Shown here: positions 51,570 through 60,652 of the stretch, piece by piece
Layout of the letters: each line of letters begins with the position of its first letter
How positions within the stretch are numbered: position 1 is the stretch's first letter
Position numbers and translations under genes: made by a program
The notes under the pieces: generated by a model
Database searches by the model: none
Told to the model about the DNA's origin: nothing
Seen by the model: only the letters and a program-made list of their open reading frames with translations
Assembly (NCBI GenBank): GCA_002335865.1
Contig: DDCY01000029.1
Location: 74,620-138,619, forward strand
Length of the DNA stretch: 64,000 bases
Direction: 5' to 3'
Source of the DNA: Saprospiraceae bacterium UBA1994
GTDB lineage: Bacteria; Bacteroidota; Bacteroidia; Chitinophagales; Saprospiraceae

Positions 51570-54311
51570 ATGAAACAATTCTATCTTATACTCGTAGGAG
51601 TCTTATTTAATGTATACTTAACAGAAGCGCAAACTGTCAAAGGTGTGCTTGTAAGTAGTGATACAGAGTTACCCGTCATAGGTGCAGATATCATGCTAGA
51701 AGGCACGGGTTTTAATGCAGCGTCTAATGCTTCTGGACGATTTTCTATTTTCGATGTGGTAGCAGGCGATTATCAGATGGTGATCTCCCTAAATGACAAA
51801 GAGCTTTATCGACAACCATTTATAGCGACAGGTAAAGACATGTTCTTAGGGGATGTGAAAGTGGCTAACTCTATTCAGTCAGAGTCATCTTCAGAGATTA
51901 CTGTTGTAGAGTTAAGTGATATTACACAGGATACTAATGAAGACGATGCAGATTATGGTACAATACTCTCATCTGGTAGAGACGATTTCTTATCTACAGC
52001 AGCATTCACATTCGGATCATTAAGGTTTAATCTAAGAGGACTTTCATCCGATTTTGGTAGTGTGTATATGAATGGAGTGCCCATGAATGAACTCGAAAAT
52101 GGAGCACTATACTACGGTCAGTGGGGTGGACTCAATGACGTACTGAGAAACGTCCATAGAAATCATGGATTAGTAGCTTCTGATTATGGTATTGGAGGGT
52201 TTCTTGGGAATACTGATATCAACGTAAGAGCTTCCGACCAAAGAAAGCAAACTAGAATACAATATGCGACTAGTAATAGATCTTATACTAACAGATTGAT
52301 GCTTACGCACTCAAGTGGATTGAATAAAAGTGGATTTGCCTATACAGCATCTTTATCACGTAGGTGGGCACAAGAGGGATATACTCCTGGATCTTTTTAC
52401 GATGCATATTCATACTTTTTAGGATTAGAAAAGCAATTTGGGGGTGCTAACTCATTGCACTTTACTATAATGGGTTCGCCAAGTAAGAGAGGTAAGTCAG
52501 GAGCGACACTTCCAGAAATAGCACAAATCACAGGAGACAAATATTACAATCCTTATTGGGGATATCAAGAAGGAGAAAAGCGTAATAGTAGAGTAGGGCA
52601 GTCTAATCAACCTATAGGTATTTTAGGATTTGATTGGAATATTTCACCTAAGACAACTCTGAAGACTGCAGTATCATTTCAGTCAGGAAGAAATGGAGGG
52701 ACAGCATTACAATGGGTAAATGGTACTAACCCAGCAGGTGACTACCATGCAGATCTTCCATCTAGGATTGAAGACGAAGATCAAAGAGCTGGGTTCATTG
52801 CGAATCTGCCAGATGATTACTTTCAGGTACAGTGGTCTCAGTTTTATGCAGCCAATGCTGGAAATGTGCAGACGATTGAGAATGTAGATGGTATAGAAGG
52901 AAATAACGTTTCTGGTAAGAGAGCAAACTATTTAATAGAAGACAGAAGATATGATGCTACAGAAATGACATTCAATACAACGTTAAATCATGATCTTACG
53001 GAACACTTAACAATAAATGCTGGAGCGAATTATAGAACTTATGATGGACATAGTTTTACAGAGGTGAATGATTTATTAGGTGCTGATTTTTTCTTTGATA
53101 TAGACAGATTCGCAGATACATTTACTAATCCAGGATCTGAACAAAGTGATCTTAATAGACCGAATAGATTAGTAAAAGAAGGTGATATTTTTGGATATGA
53201 TTATAACAGTAAGTTGAGTAAAGCCGCTGGTTGGGCGCAATTACAATATCGTAAAGGGGCCATAGAATTATTTACTGGTGGAGAGTTGAGTTCTTCAAGT
53301 CTACAGAGAATAGGCAATATGAAGAATGGTTTCTATCCAGAGAATAGCTTTGGGGAGTCTGAGAAAAGAACATATAGTAATTACACAGGAAAGGTAGGAG
53401 CTACTTATAAACTATCAGGTAGACAATATTTCTCGGCTAATGGTATGATAGGTACAAGAGCGCCATATTTTAGAGATGCATTTGTCAATCCTCAAGTAAA
53501 TGATCAATTTGTTCCTAATCTTGATAATGTGGATCAAAAATCTGCAGAACTAATCTATAGTTATAGATCTCCAGGATTTAGTTTTAAGACGACAGCATAT
53601 TTTGCAGATATCAATAACGATACTGAAGTGTACTTCTTTTTCTCAGAAAGAGCAAGTGCAGATGATAACAATGGATCTTTCGGATCATTTAACAATACCA
53701 ATATAGATCGAAGGCATGTAGGTATTGAGTCTGCTGTGAGTTATAAAATTAATAGTTCATTCTCTACTAAAGTAGTAGCAGCATTAGGACAGTATATATA
53801 TGATAGCAGATGGATTCAATATGCTCAAGCGGAGGTTCAGCCCGGATTTTTTAGAGATGGTATTACCGTATATAGTGATGGATTTTATGTGGAATCATCT
53901 CCACAAACGGCTACCAGCTTTGAACTAAAGTATGATTCGCCTAATTTTTGGTTTGCGACCATGAGTGTAAATTACATTGGAAATAGATATTTAGATTTCT
54001 CACCAGATCGTAGACTAGACTTCACATTTTCTAATCTAGATAATGGATCACAAGAGATCATAGATGCTACGCGTCAGACCAAAGTAGATGATGCGATCAC
54101 GGTAGATCTTTTTGCTTATAAGTCTTACAAAATCAAAGATTACTTTTTAATATTTACAGCAAGTGTAAGTAACCTATTTAGTGCCGATATAACTACAGGT
54201 GGATATGAGCAGTTGAGATTTAGTGCTGAAGAAGGGCCTGACTTTTTTGAAAATAAATTGTACCAAGGATACGGACGCAACTATTTCCTAGGAGTAGCAA
54301 TACGTATATAA
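51570..54311 (+). CDS. TonB-dependent outer-membrane receptor with carboxypeptidase-like N-domain (913 aa)
   Basis: Signal peptide of about 20 residues (ending TEA|Q). A CarboxypepD_reg-like domain follows at about 22-95 (VKGVLVSSDTELPVIGADIMLEGTGF, GRFSIFDVVAGDYQMVIS). A plug-like region has FGSLRFNLRGLSSDFGSVYMNGVPMNE, and a long barrel ends GRNYFLGVAIRI. It should import a large or scarce nutrient using TonB energy. No classical SusD gene is adjacent; the next gene, 100 bp downstream, is a DUF5689 lipoprotein that may act as the surface ligand-binding partner. The opposite neighbour is an exported nuclease, suggesting nucleic-acid breakdown products as substrate. Confidence 0.88.
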   Translation: MKQFYLILVGVLFNVYLTEAQTVKGVLVSSDTELPVIGADIMLEGTGFNAASNASGRFSIFDVVAGDYQMVISLNDKELYRQPFIATGKDMFLGDVKVANSIQSESSSEITVVELSDITQDTNEDDADYGTILSSGRDDFLSTAAFTFGSLRFNLRGLSSDFGSVYMNGVPMNELENGALYYGQWGGLNDVLRNVHRNHGLVASDYGIGGFLGNTDINVRASDQRKQTRIQYATSNRSYTNRLMLTHSSGLNKSGFAYTASLSRRWAQEGYTPGSFYDAYSYFLGLEKQFGGANSLHFTIMGSPSKRGKSGATLPEIAQITGDKYYNPYWGYQEGEKRNSRVGQSNQPIGILGFDWNISPKTTLKTAVSFQSGRNGGTALQWVNGTNPAGDYHADLPSRIEDEDQRAGFIANLPDDYFQVQWSQFYAANAGNVQTIENVDGIEGNNVSGKRANYLIEDRRYDATEMTFNTTLNHDLTEHLTINAGANYRTYDGHSFTEVNDLLGADFFFDIDRFADTFTNPGSEQSDLNRPNRLVKEGDIFGYDYNSKLSKAAGWAQLQYRKGAIELFTGGELSSSSLQRIGNMKNGFYPENSFGESEKRTYSNYTGKVGATYKLSGRQYFSANGMIGTRAPYFRDAFVNPQVNDQFVPNLDNVDQKSAELIYSYRSPGFSFKTTAYFADINNDTEVYFFFSERASADDNNGSFGSFNNTNIDRRHVGIESAVSYKINSSFSTKVVAALGQYIYDSRWIQYAQAEVQPGFFRDGITVYSDGFYVESSPQTATSFELKYDSPNFWFATMSVNYIGNRYLDFSPDRRLDFTFSNLDNGSQEIIDATRQTKVDDAITVDLFAYKSYKIKDYFLIFTASVSNLFSADITTGGYEQLRFSAEEGPDFFENKLYQGYGRNYFLGVAIRI

Positions 54312-54411
54312 TTATAATAGAAATACTAATTACGGAAATGAAGTCGAAGAATTAAGGCATCAAATTCGTTAAAGATAACATCATCAACAATTTACAATTA
54401 AAAAAGAAATC

Positions 54412-56433
54412 ATGATTCGATTTATTAAATTTTGTTTTTTAGGATTATTATTAGTGCAGATTTCTGCTTGTGTAGATCAAGAGTTTGATACACCTCCTGG
54501 TAAGGCTGTACAAGTAGAAGATATATCTACTACAACGATATCTGCTCTAAAGGCTATGCATACAATTGGTGAAGACGGTACTCCTATTCCAGCTGGAACT
54601 GTAGTCAAAGGAATAGTGGTCTCAGATGATAATGCGGGTAGCTTTTTCAAAGAGATGGTGATTCAAGATGCATCAGGTGGTGTACTTATCAGAATTAATA
54701 GAGGCGATCTTAGTACTATATTCAGACAAGGGAAGCAGGTATTTGTAATGTGTGATGGATTGAACATCGGTGATTACAATGGTCTTATCCAAATTGGATA
54801 TCCCGCTGCTGGCGAAAACATTGATAGAATACCTGATACGGAAATAGATAATCATATTATCGAAGGAGAATTTATAGGTGAGATTGTTCCTAACAAAGTA
54901 TCGTTATCCGATATTAATTCTAGTCTATATAGCACTCTCATAGAAATTCAGGAGGCAGAATTTGAGGATGGATTAATTGGATCAACATTGGCAATACCTA
55001 ATGGCGGTGGAACGCAAAATAGAACTGTAGAGGACTGCGGTGGCGATAAAATTACACTAAGAGCAAGTGATTTTGCAGATTTTGCAGGAGCGCCTATTCC
55101 AAGTGGTGGCGGAACGATAACAGGTGTACTTTCTGTGTTTGGTACTACTAATCAACTTACTATTAGAGATTTCGATGATATCGCAATGGATGGACCTAGA
55201 TGTGACGGTTCAGGAGGCGGTGGTGGAACTGTTGATGGTGACCAGGTAGATATCTCAGCCATCAAAGCTTTATTTGCCAATGGTACGACTACAGGCCCTA
55301 ACGGATTTATTGAAGGTATAGTAATATCAGATGTTGTGTCAGAAAATACACCAATTAGAAATATGGTAATTCAAGATGGAACAGGTGGTATCATTGTTAG
55401 ATTCTCAGCAGCACATACATTCCCTATTGGGCAAAAGCTTAAGGTAGCAACTAATGGTGTTGAGATATCCGAGTTTAATGGTGGACTGCAGGTGAATACA
55501 ACTACAGCTGGTGTAGAAGACTTAGGTCAAGGAATACTACCAACAGCTAGGGTAGCTACCATAGAAGATATATTAGAAAATTTTGATGCTTGGGAATCTA
55601 CATTAGTACAAGTAAATATGGCAGAAATTACGGGTGGAAGTACATTCGGTGACGCTAATGAAATATCAGATGCAAGTGGTGAATTAGCAACATTTGTATA
55701 CAACGACGCTGTATTCTCCGGTGACGAATTACCAACAGGAGAGGTTACAGTTACAGGAATTGTATCAGAGTTTAATGTAGCTCAAATTATCCTTAGAAAT
55801 AAAGCTGATGTACAAGGAGGAACTACCGGTGGCGGTGGCGGTGGTGGTGGAGATCAAATCTCTATTGCTGATCTTAGGACTGCATTCGCAGGAGGAGCAG
55901 GTACAGCACCAGATGGATTTATCGAAGGTGTAGTGATATCTGATTATACGACGATGAGTGTTAACTCTCAAAATTTACATATTCAAGATGGAGATAGGGG
56001 TATTGCAATTAGATTTACAGAGCCTCATTCATTCCCTCTAGGAGCTAAGATTAAAGTGAATGTGACTGGAACAGAATTATCTGAATACAATGGTTTGCTG
56101 CAACTAAATTTCACGGAGATATCGCAAGTAGAATCTAATACAGCAGGAACATTACCTACACCAATAATAGTTACTGTAGGCGAGTTAACTTCTAACTTAG
56201 AGCAATACGAATCTACATTAATAAAGATAGAAGGGGCAATGATTTCAGGAGGCACTACTTTTGAGGGAGGATTAGATGTATCTGATGGTACTGGTACTGT
56301 CGAGATGTATACAAGAAGTTCGTCAACTTTTGCAAACAGTGCGGTACCTACAGGAACTGTATCTGTTACAGCTATAGCTACAGAATTTAATGATCCATCA
56401 CTAACAATCAGATCTGCATCTGATGTCAACTAG
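54412..56433 (+). CDS. DUF5689 lipoprotein with three OB-like repeats (673 aa)
   Basis: Lipobox QISAC|VDQEFD near residue 20. Three repeats of a DUF5689-type unit follow, at about 36-262, 278-470 and 482-673. Each runs ISAIKALF ... GFIEGIVISD ... NMVIQDGTGGIIVRF ... GQKLKV ... EFNGGLQ ... ESTLVQV and ends in an OB-like strand set (TITGVLSVFGTTNQLTIRD). Gly-rich linkers (GSGGGGGT, GGGGGGGGD) separate them. Such OB-fold repeats fit nucleic-acid or polymer binding at the cell surface. It lies downstream of the TonB receptor, with a strong terminator after it. Repeats 2 and 3 are closer to each other than to repeat 1. Confidence 0.85.
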   Translation: MIRFIKFCFLGLLLVQISACVDQEFDTPPGKAVQVEDISTTTISALKAMHTIGEDGTPIPAGTVVKGIVVSDDNAGSFFKEMVIQDASGGVLIRINRGDLSTIFRQGKQVFVMCDGLNIGDYNGLIQIGYPAAGENIDRIPDTEIDNHIIEGEFIGEIVPNKVSLSDINSSLYSTLIEIQEAEFEDGLIGSTLAIPNGGGTQNRTVEDCGGDKITLRASDFADFAGAPIPSGGGTITGVLSVFGTTNQLTIRDFDDIAMDGPRCDGSGGGGGTVDGDQVDISAIKALFANGTTTGPNGFIEGIVISDVVSENTPIRNMVIQDGTGGIIVRFSAAHTFPIGQKLKVATNGVEISEFNGGLQVNTTTAGVEDLGQGILPTARVATIEDILENFDAWESTLVQVNMAEITGGSTFGDANEISDASGELATFVYNDAVFSGDELPTGEVTVTGIVSEFNVAQIILRNKADVQGGTTGGGGGGGGDQISIADLRTAFAGGAGTAPDGFIEGVVISDYTTMSVNSQNLHIQDGDRGIAIRFTEPHSFPLGAKIKVNVTGTELSEYNGLLQLNFTEISQVESNTAGTLPTPIIVTVGELTSNLEQYESTLIKIEGAMISGGTTFEGGLDVSDGTGTVEMYTRSSSTFANSAVPTGTVSVTAIATEFNDPSLTIRSASDVN

Positions 56434-56777
56434 ACTGAATGTTCTTGATAGTAAACTCAGTTGATATTAAGAGATAAAGTGTAGTACTAAGAAAGTTAAT
56501 GATAAAGCAGATTATGATCTGTAAATTATATCTTAGCCCAATCACTTTAATGTGGTTGGGCTTTTTGATTTGTATTAATGGCGAACAATAGTTGCAATGT
56601 ATAATATTGTTATTAATCATCGTTAATTTGCATGCTATCTATAAATAGTGTCATTTTTTTGTTATCGATATTAATTGTGGTTCTTGTAAGATGAAAATTT
56701 TTTTAAGATAAATAATCACGAACATTATGAATGCATATTGTAGAGATGTGTTTAAATTATAATAAGACAATTAGATC
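56434..56777. other. Intergenic region between DUF5689 and marR genes
   Basis: About 340 bp. It holds the terminator at 56535-56562 and then about 210 bp of AT-rich sequence that should include the marR promoter. No operator palindrome convincing enough to report was seen. Confidence 0.5.
56535..56562 (+). terminator. Rho-independent terminator of the TonB receptor-DUF5689 operon
   Basis: Stem AGCCCAATCAC ... GTGGTTGGGCT with one G-U pair and a 6-base loop, followed by TTTTT. It lies about 100 bases after the DUF5689 stop codon. Confidence 0.85.
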
Positions 56778-57230
56778 ATGAATTTTGAAGATCAAATCCG
56801 ACAAACTAAGTTTAGGAATAATTTTTTGAAAGCTATACTTAATCTTAAGTATACATCCAGTTTCTATAATTCTAAAGAGGTTGAAGTATTTAAGAAGTAT
56901 GGCATATTGGCACAACACTTTAATGTATTGCGTATCGTGAGAGGCGTATACCCTGATTCAGTATCACCAGGAAAAATACTCGAAGTCATGTTAGATTCAG
57001 GAAGAGATTTAACGCGATTAGTAGATAAGTTAGTTAAGTTAGGCTTGCTTATAAGGAGTACTTGTCCATATAATAGAAGACGTGTAGATATTAATATCAC
57101 TGAAGAAGGTTTAGCATTGACTGAGAAAATAGGTAAAGATGTTGATGTTTTTCTTGATAGTATAGAAACCTTGACAGATAAAGAGTCAGAGCAGCTTAGT
57201 AATCTATTAGATAAGCTAAGAAATGACTAA
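56778..57230 (+). CDS. MarR-family transcriptional regulator (150 aa)
   Basis: A winged-helix dimeric regulator. The helix-turn-helix region is around 65-95 (SPGKILEVMLDSGRDLTRLVDKLVKLGLLIR) and the wing is RSTCPYNRRRVDINITEEGLAL. N- and C-terminal helices form the dimer interface. It lies 30 bp upstream of a 2-oxo-pentenoate hydratase-like gene in the same direction, so it may control that gene in response to an aromatic or acidic ligand. That link is inference from order only; in other Bacteroidota similar regulators sit beside yceI. Confidence 0.87.
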   Translation: MNFEDQIRQTKFRNNFLKAILNLKYTSSFYNSKEVEVFKKYGILAQHFNVLRIVRGVYPDSVSPGKILEVMLDSGRDLTRLVDKLVKLGLLIRSTCPYNRRRVDINITEEGLALTEKIGKDVDVFLDSIETLTDKESEQLSNLLDKLRND

Positions 57231-57260
57231 AGATTAGTCTAGATTGTCTATCTTAGTTCT

Positions 57261-58019
57261 ATGAATGAAGACATCGCAAGACAACTAGACGAAGCTGCCC
57301 AACATGCCGTATCGGTTCCTCAGGTAGCCGCCGCTCAAAATATAAATCTCGAAGAAGCATATAAGATCCAAAGATTATCTATGGGTCGAAGATATGAGCG
57401 TGGAGAACAGTCCATTGGTGTCAAATTAGGTTTTACTAGTAGAGCGAAGATGGAGCAGATGGGTGTATCTGATATGATATGGGGCTGGCTCACAGATAGT
57501 ATGCTTTATCAAGATACAGATACATTATCATTACATAAATTCATCCATCCTAGAGCCGAACCAGAAGTTTGCTTTATCGTATGCAAAGAAATCAATAAAG
57601 CATTAAGCTTAGATGAAGCTAAAGACCACATCGGTAGTTTAGCTGTGGCAATTGAAATTATAGATTCAAGATTTCAGAATTTCAAATTTTCACTTGAAGA
57701 TGTAGTGGCTGATAATTGCTCATCTACAGCACTTGTAATAGGAGAGAAATTACCCATAAACACTAATCTATCAAATGTAAGTATGCAACTTGTAATTAAT
57801 GGTGAAGTAAGGCAATATGGAAATACGGACGCCATACTAGGAAATCCTTGGGAATCAGTAGTAGCGGCATCTAGATTAGTAGCAAAATCGGGATTGACTT
57901 TGCCTAAAGGGTCACTCATAATGGCTGGAGCAGCTACAGCGGCAGAATACCTCAAATCAGGGGATCATGTAGAAGCAGTTTTGGGTGAAAATCATAAAGT
58001 GAATTTACTAGCAAAGTAA
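57261..58019 (+). CDS. 2-keto-4-pentenoate hydratase / 4-oxalocrotonate decarboxylase-like protein (252 aa)
   Basis: Fumarylacetoacetate-hydrolase-fold enzyme of the MhpD/XylJ/DmpH group, which hydrates 2-hydroxypenta-2,4-dienoate or decarboxylates 4-oxalocrotonate in meta-cleavage pathways. Visible features are IGVKLGFTSRAKMEQMGV, HPRAEPEVCFIV (metal-binding Glu residues), AIEIIDSRFQNFKF, and ADNCSSTALVIG, which recalls the family ADNASxG segment. The C-terminus has GNPWESVVAASRLV and KGSLIMAGAATAAEYLKSGDHVEAV. No dioxygenase, ferredoxin or aldolase gene of a complete pathway is present. It follows marR by 30 bp and is followed after 9 bp by a small membrane protein. Confidence 0.83.
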   Translation: MNEDIARQLDEAAQHAVSVPQVAAAQNINLEEAYKIQRLSMGRRYERGEQSIGVKLGFTSRAKMEQMGVSDMIWGWLTDSMLYQDTDTLSLHKFIHPRAEPEVCFIVCKEINKALSLDEAKDHIGSLAVAIEIIDSRFQNFKFSLEDVVADNCSSTALVIGEKLPINTNLSNVSMQLVINGEVRQYGNTDAILGNPWESVVAASRLVAKSGLTLPKGSLIMAGAATAAEYLKSGDHVEAVLGENHKVNLLAK

Positions 58020-58028
58020 ATAACAGAT

Positions 58029-58241
58029 ATGTTCTATCTACTCGTAACTTTAGCGGTTTATGGTGTCTTTCGTATATCAAGAGAAATTATTGGTAACAGA
58101 GCGCATCTTATGGAAGAAGAGATTAGGGATTACAAATATAAACGTAGATCATTATCTGAATCATTTCAACGGAGAATTACAAATCATATAGGTACTTGTG
58201 AAGAGTGCAGAGAGCAGTTTAAGAAGATCATGAATGAGTAG
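58029..58241 (+). CDS. Small membrane protein with His/Cys (zinc-finger-like) tail, 70 aa
   Basis: One hydrophobic N-terminal segment (MFYLLVTLAVYGVF) leads into a charged helix (EEEIRDYKYKRRSLSESFQRR) and a C-terminal HIGTCEECREQF. The H-x3-C-x2-C arrangement resembles the core of zf-HC2 anti-sigma zinc fingers, though the topology is reversed, with the motif after the helix. It begins 9 bases after the hydratase stop, so co-translation or operon membership is likely. I recognise no named family. A metal- or redox-responsive membrane adaptor is one possibility; the function is unknown. Confidence 0.65.
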   Translation: MFYLLVTLAVYGVFRISREIIGNRAHLMEEEIRDYKYKRRSLSESFQRRITNHIGTCEECREQFKKIMNE

Positions 58242-58417
58242 GATAGGATTTAATGATTGGATAGATCGTGTAATCTATTTAGCCTAGAATGAATTCAAAG
58301 CGACTTTAACATCCTACCTTGAAAAGTGCAGTTTTTTTTTCGAAGTGACGACGCATTAACTCTCGATTAACGTATTGTAGTATCGACGCAGGAGCGACTT
58401 TCAAGGATGCAGATGTC

Positions 58418-59152
58418 TCAATTTTTTACACTTCCTTTCAATAATTTATCCAATTGCTGCATCTCTTTGTAAGTAAGATGCCTCCAATTTCCAGTAGCTA
58501 GTTGATCTAGCTCGATATTCATTATACGGACACGTTTGAGCGTAAGTACCCGATATCCAAGATTCTCACACATACGACGAATTTGACGATTGAGCCCTTG
58601 GGTCAGGATAATCTTAAATTTGAATTTGCCTTTACGCTCTATTTCACACTTGCGTGTTGTCGTTTCCAATTCAGGTAGTAGTACGCCAGCTCCCATTTTG
58701 AGTAAAAAGTCTTTGGAAATGGGCCTATTGACTTCTACAATGTATTCTTTTTCGTGATTGTTAGACGCTCTCAGAATTTTATTGACAATGTTGCCATCAT
58801 TTGTTAGGAGTATTAGTCCTTCGGATGGTTTGTCAAGTCTACCTATAGGGAAGATGCGCTCATGGTAATCCATAAACTCTATGATGTTATCGGCTACGCG
58901 CATATCTGTCGTACATGTAATACCTATTGGCTTATTCAGTGCGATGTAGACTTCTTTTGGCTTAGTACCAATCTCTTTACCATCTAACAGTACTTCATCC
59001 CCGTCAGCGACTCGGTTTCCAGTGCTAGCCACAATACCATTAATAGTGACACGCCCAGCTTTGATGATCACATCAGCTTCACGGCGAGAGCAAAAGCCAG
59101 ATTCGCTGATGAATTTGTTGAGACTAGTACTATTTTCATTCGTAACAGTCAT
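58418..59152 (-). CDS. rluF: 23S rRNA pseudouridine synthase, RluF/RsuA family (244 aa)
   Basis: The N-terminal S4 RNA-binding domain (LNKFISESGFCSRREADVIIKAGRVTING) is followed by the RsuA-type catalytic domain with VALNKPIG-like YIALNKPIGITCT and the catalytic Asp in IFPIGRLDKPSEGLILLTNDG. LTQGLNRQIRRMCENLGYRVLTLKRVRI completes the family set. GRLDKxSxGL with this spacing favours RluF (U2604) over RluB/RluE. It overlaps the upstream queD by one base (TAATG), so the two are translationally coupled. Confidence 0.88.
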   Translation of the reverse strand: MTVTNENSTSLNKFISESGFCSRREADVIIKAGRVTINGIVASTGNRVADGDEVLLDGKEIGTKPKEVYIALNKPIGITCTTDMRVADNIIEFMDYHERIFPIGRLDKPSEGLILLTNDGNIVNKILRASNNHEKEYIVEVNRPISKDFLLKMGAGVLLPELETTTRKCEIERKGKFKFKIILTQGLNRQIRRMCENLGYRVLTLKRVRIMNIELDQLATGNWRHLTYKEMQQLDKLLKGSVKN

Positions 59153-59589
59153 TATTGATTGTCATTGGCGTACCACTCAGCATAGCTTGTACGTGTCTCG
59201 CGAAGAGATATTTTGGATAATTCAACATCTGAGCTGATGTGTTTCTGCATGATATTTACTATCTCTATGAGCATATTTTCACAAGTAGGTTGATAGTTGA
59301 CATATCGTATTCTTTCATTATTAGCTTCTAACCCTTTGAATCGACTGTCATCTCTCAATATCAACCTATGGTCAAACGCTTCTAAGATATGTTCCTTTAC
59401 GAGTTGCTTGATTTCACCAAAATCGATCACCATACCACAGTCTGATATGCCAGTGTCAGATTTGGGTTGGCCAATGACGGTTACGGTTAAGTGGTAAGAG
59501 TGTCCGTGTATATCTTTGCATTTACCTGAGTATCCATCTAGTGCATGCGCCGCTTCGAAGTCAAATTCCTTTGTGAGTCTTATTTTCAT
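59152..59589 (-). CDS. queD: 6-carboxy-tetrahydropterin synthase QueD (145 aa)
   Basis: Converts dihydroneopterin triphosphate to 6-carboxytetrahydropterin in queuosine/7-deazaguanine synthesis. The zinc ligands and catalytic Cys are visible: FEAAHALDGYSGKCKDIHGHSYHL contains His, Cys and HxH. Further motifs are DFGEIKQLVKE, FDHRLIL and the PTCENMLIEI segment. Its neighbour rluF also acts on RNA modification, but other que genes are absent here. The stop codon overlaps the rluF start. Confidence 0.9.
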   Translation of the reverse strand: MKIRLTKEFDFEAAHALDGYSGKCKDIHGHSYHLTVTVIGQPKSDTGISDCGMVIDFGEIKQLVKEHILEAFDHRLILRDDSRFKGLEANNERIRYVNYQPTCENMLIEIVNIMQKHISSDVELSKISLRETRTSYAEWYANDNQ

Positions 59590-59741
59590 TTATTTTGCTT
59601 ATATCTTGGTATGCGTGGATAACTCCTAACGCTTCTGACTACAAAAATGCCATTTATACTTTACAAGTTTCATTTGAGAACGGTTTTTTATAAATTCTAT
59701 CCTATCTTCTAGAAACTACTGATAGGTTTTCTTGCTTTGAT

Positions 59742-59930
59742 TTAAGCATTATCTTTAAATCTAGTAGCTTTAAGTGTTACTTTTTTGGTCGAGATAATAT
59801 ACTTCATATAGTCATACCATTGTTGGGGTGTCAAATTTTTAAAGGTATCTTGTAGAATATCATCAGATGTAAGAGCTTCCTTTAATTGGGCAGGATAATC
59901 TAATTTTTATTGTTTTATTTTGCTCGGCAT
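59742..59930 (-). pseudogene. YdeI/OmpD-associated-like C-terminal remnant
   Basis: From an ATG at 59930 the minus strand reads MPSKIKQ, then TAA (59909-59907), and in the same frame continues KLDYPAQLKEALTSDDILQD and TFKNLTPQQWYDYMKYIIST to a stop at 59742. The segment resembles the C-terminal module of YdeI/OmpD-associated proteins (YPxxLxxALxxD...F..L.P...Y..WI..AK). No ATG lies early enough after the stop to rescue it. It is either a truncated relic of a longer protein or a short gene inactivated by one codon. Confidence 0.5.
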
Positions 59931-60575
59931 AGCGATTGCAACCTTTTTTTATATTGAGCATTGCTTAAAATTATTGTGCAATCCTTACAATAGGGAAATT
60001 TGATAAAACCGATTAATAATTTACTTCTTAAATGCTTCTATGCCGATCATATTTTGACCATGTTAACTTTAGGCTGACATTTTCCATTTTACAATCTTTT
60101 TTAATTCAGTAAAGCTCAGTATTGTTTACAGTTGAGCTAGTGCTTCACCTCTAAAATTATGTTTAGACATAAATGGTTTAATCTTGCATTACAACCAATA
60201 TTTAATTTGTTTAGACGATCAGATATATATATGCGGTATGATAATACAAGTTGTTATTAAGTATATGATTTTCAATTTATTAGGGCTATTTTATTGATTT
60301 TCAAAAGATTTTTAATTTAACTTACTCTCATTTAATGTTTCTTCTAAGGTGCTCAACTGCACAGTCACACTATTCTTAGAGTATAATTTGATTATTAGTG
60401 TTTAGAATATATTCCAAGAGTATCGATTTCTATTTAACTGTAAATAGAGAAATATAGATTTTATAATATTCATAAAACTACATATTAGCGATGATATAGG
60501 GCTTTTGTTTAAGGTATTTGTTTGATGAAAAAAAATGATGTCTTCTTAAGAACAAATAATGTGAGTAATACCTTA

Positions 60576-60583
60576 TACATTTG
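60576..60583 (+). promoter_or_regulatory. Candidate -7 element of the DUF2911 gene
   Basis: TACATTTG fits TAnnTTTG and lies 69 bases upstream of the start codon. No clear -33 box is present at the expected spacing. Confidence 0.3.
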
Positions 60584-60652
60584 TACGAGTTAAAGGTATT
60601 TATACCTCTACAGCAATAATTTAATCATTAAATATTTTAATATAACACAACT

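Larger units (their letters stand above)
59590..60652. other. Gene-poor 1-kb region upstream of the DUF2911 gene
   Basis: This is the longest stretch without an intact gene in the window. It contains a YdeI/OmpD-associated-like remnant at 59742-59930 and, near the DUF2911 start, a TACATTTG -7-like element. The remaining ~600 bp are very AT-rich with no open frame, RNA family or clear repeat that I can support. Confidence 0.5.
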
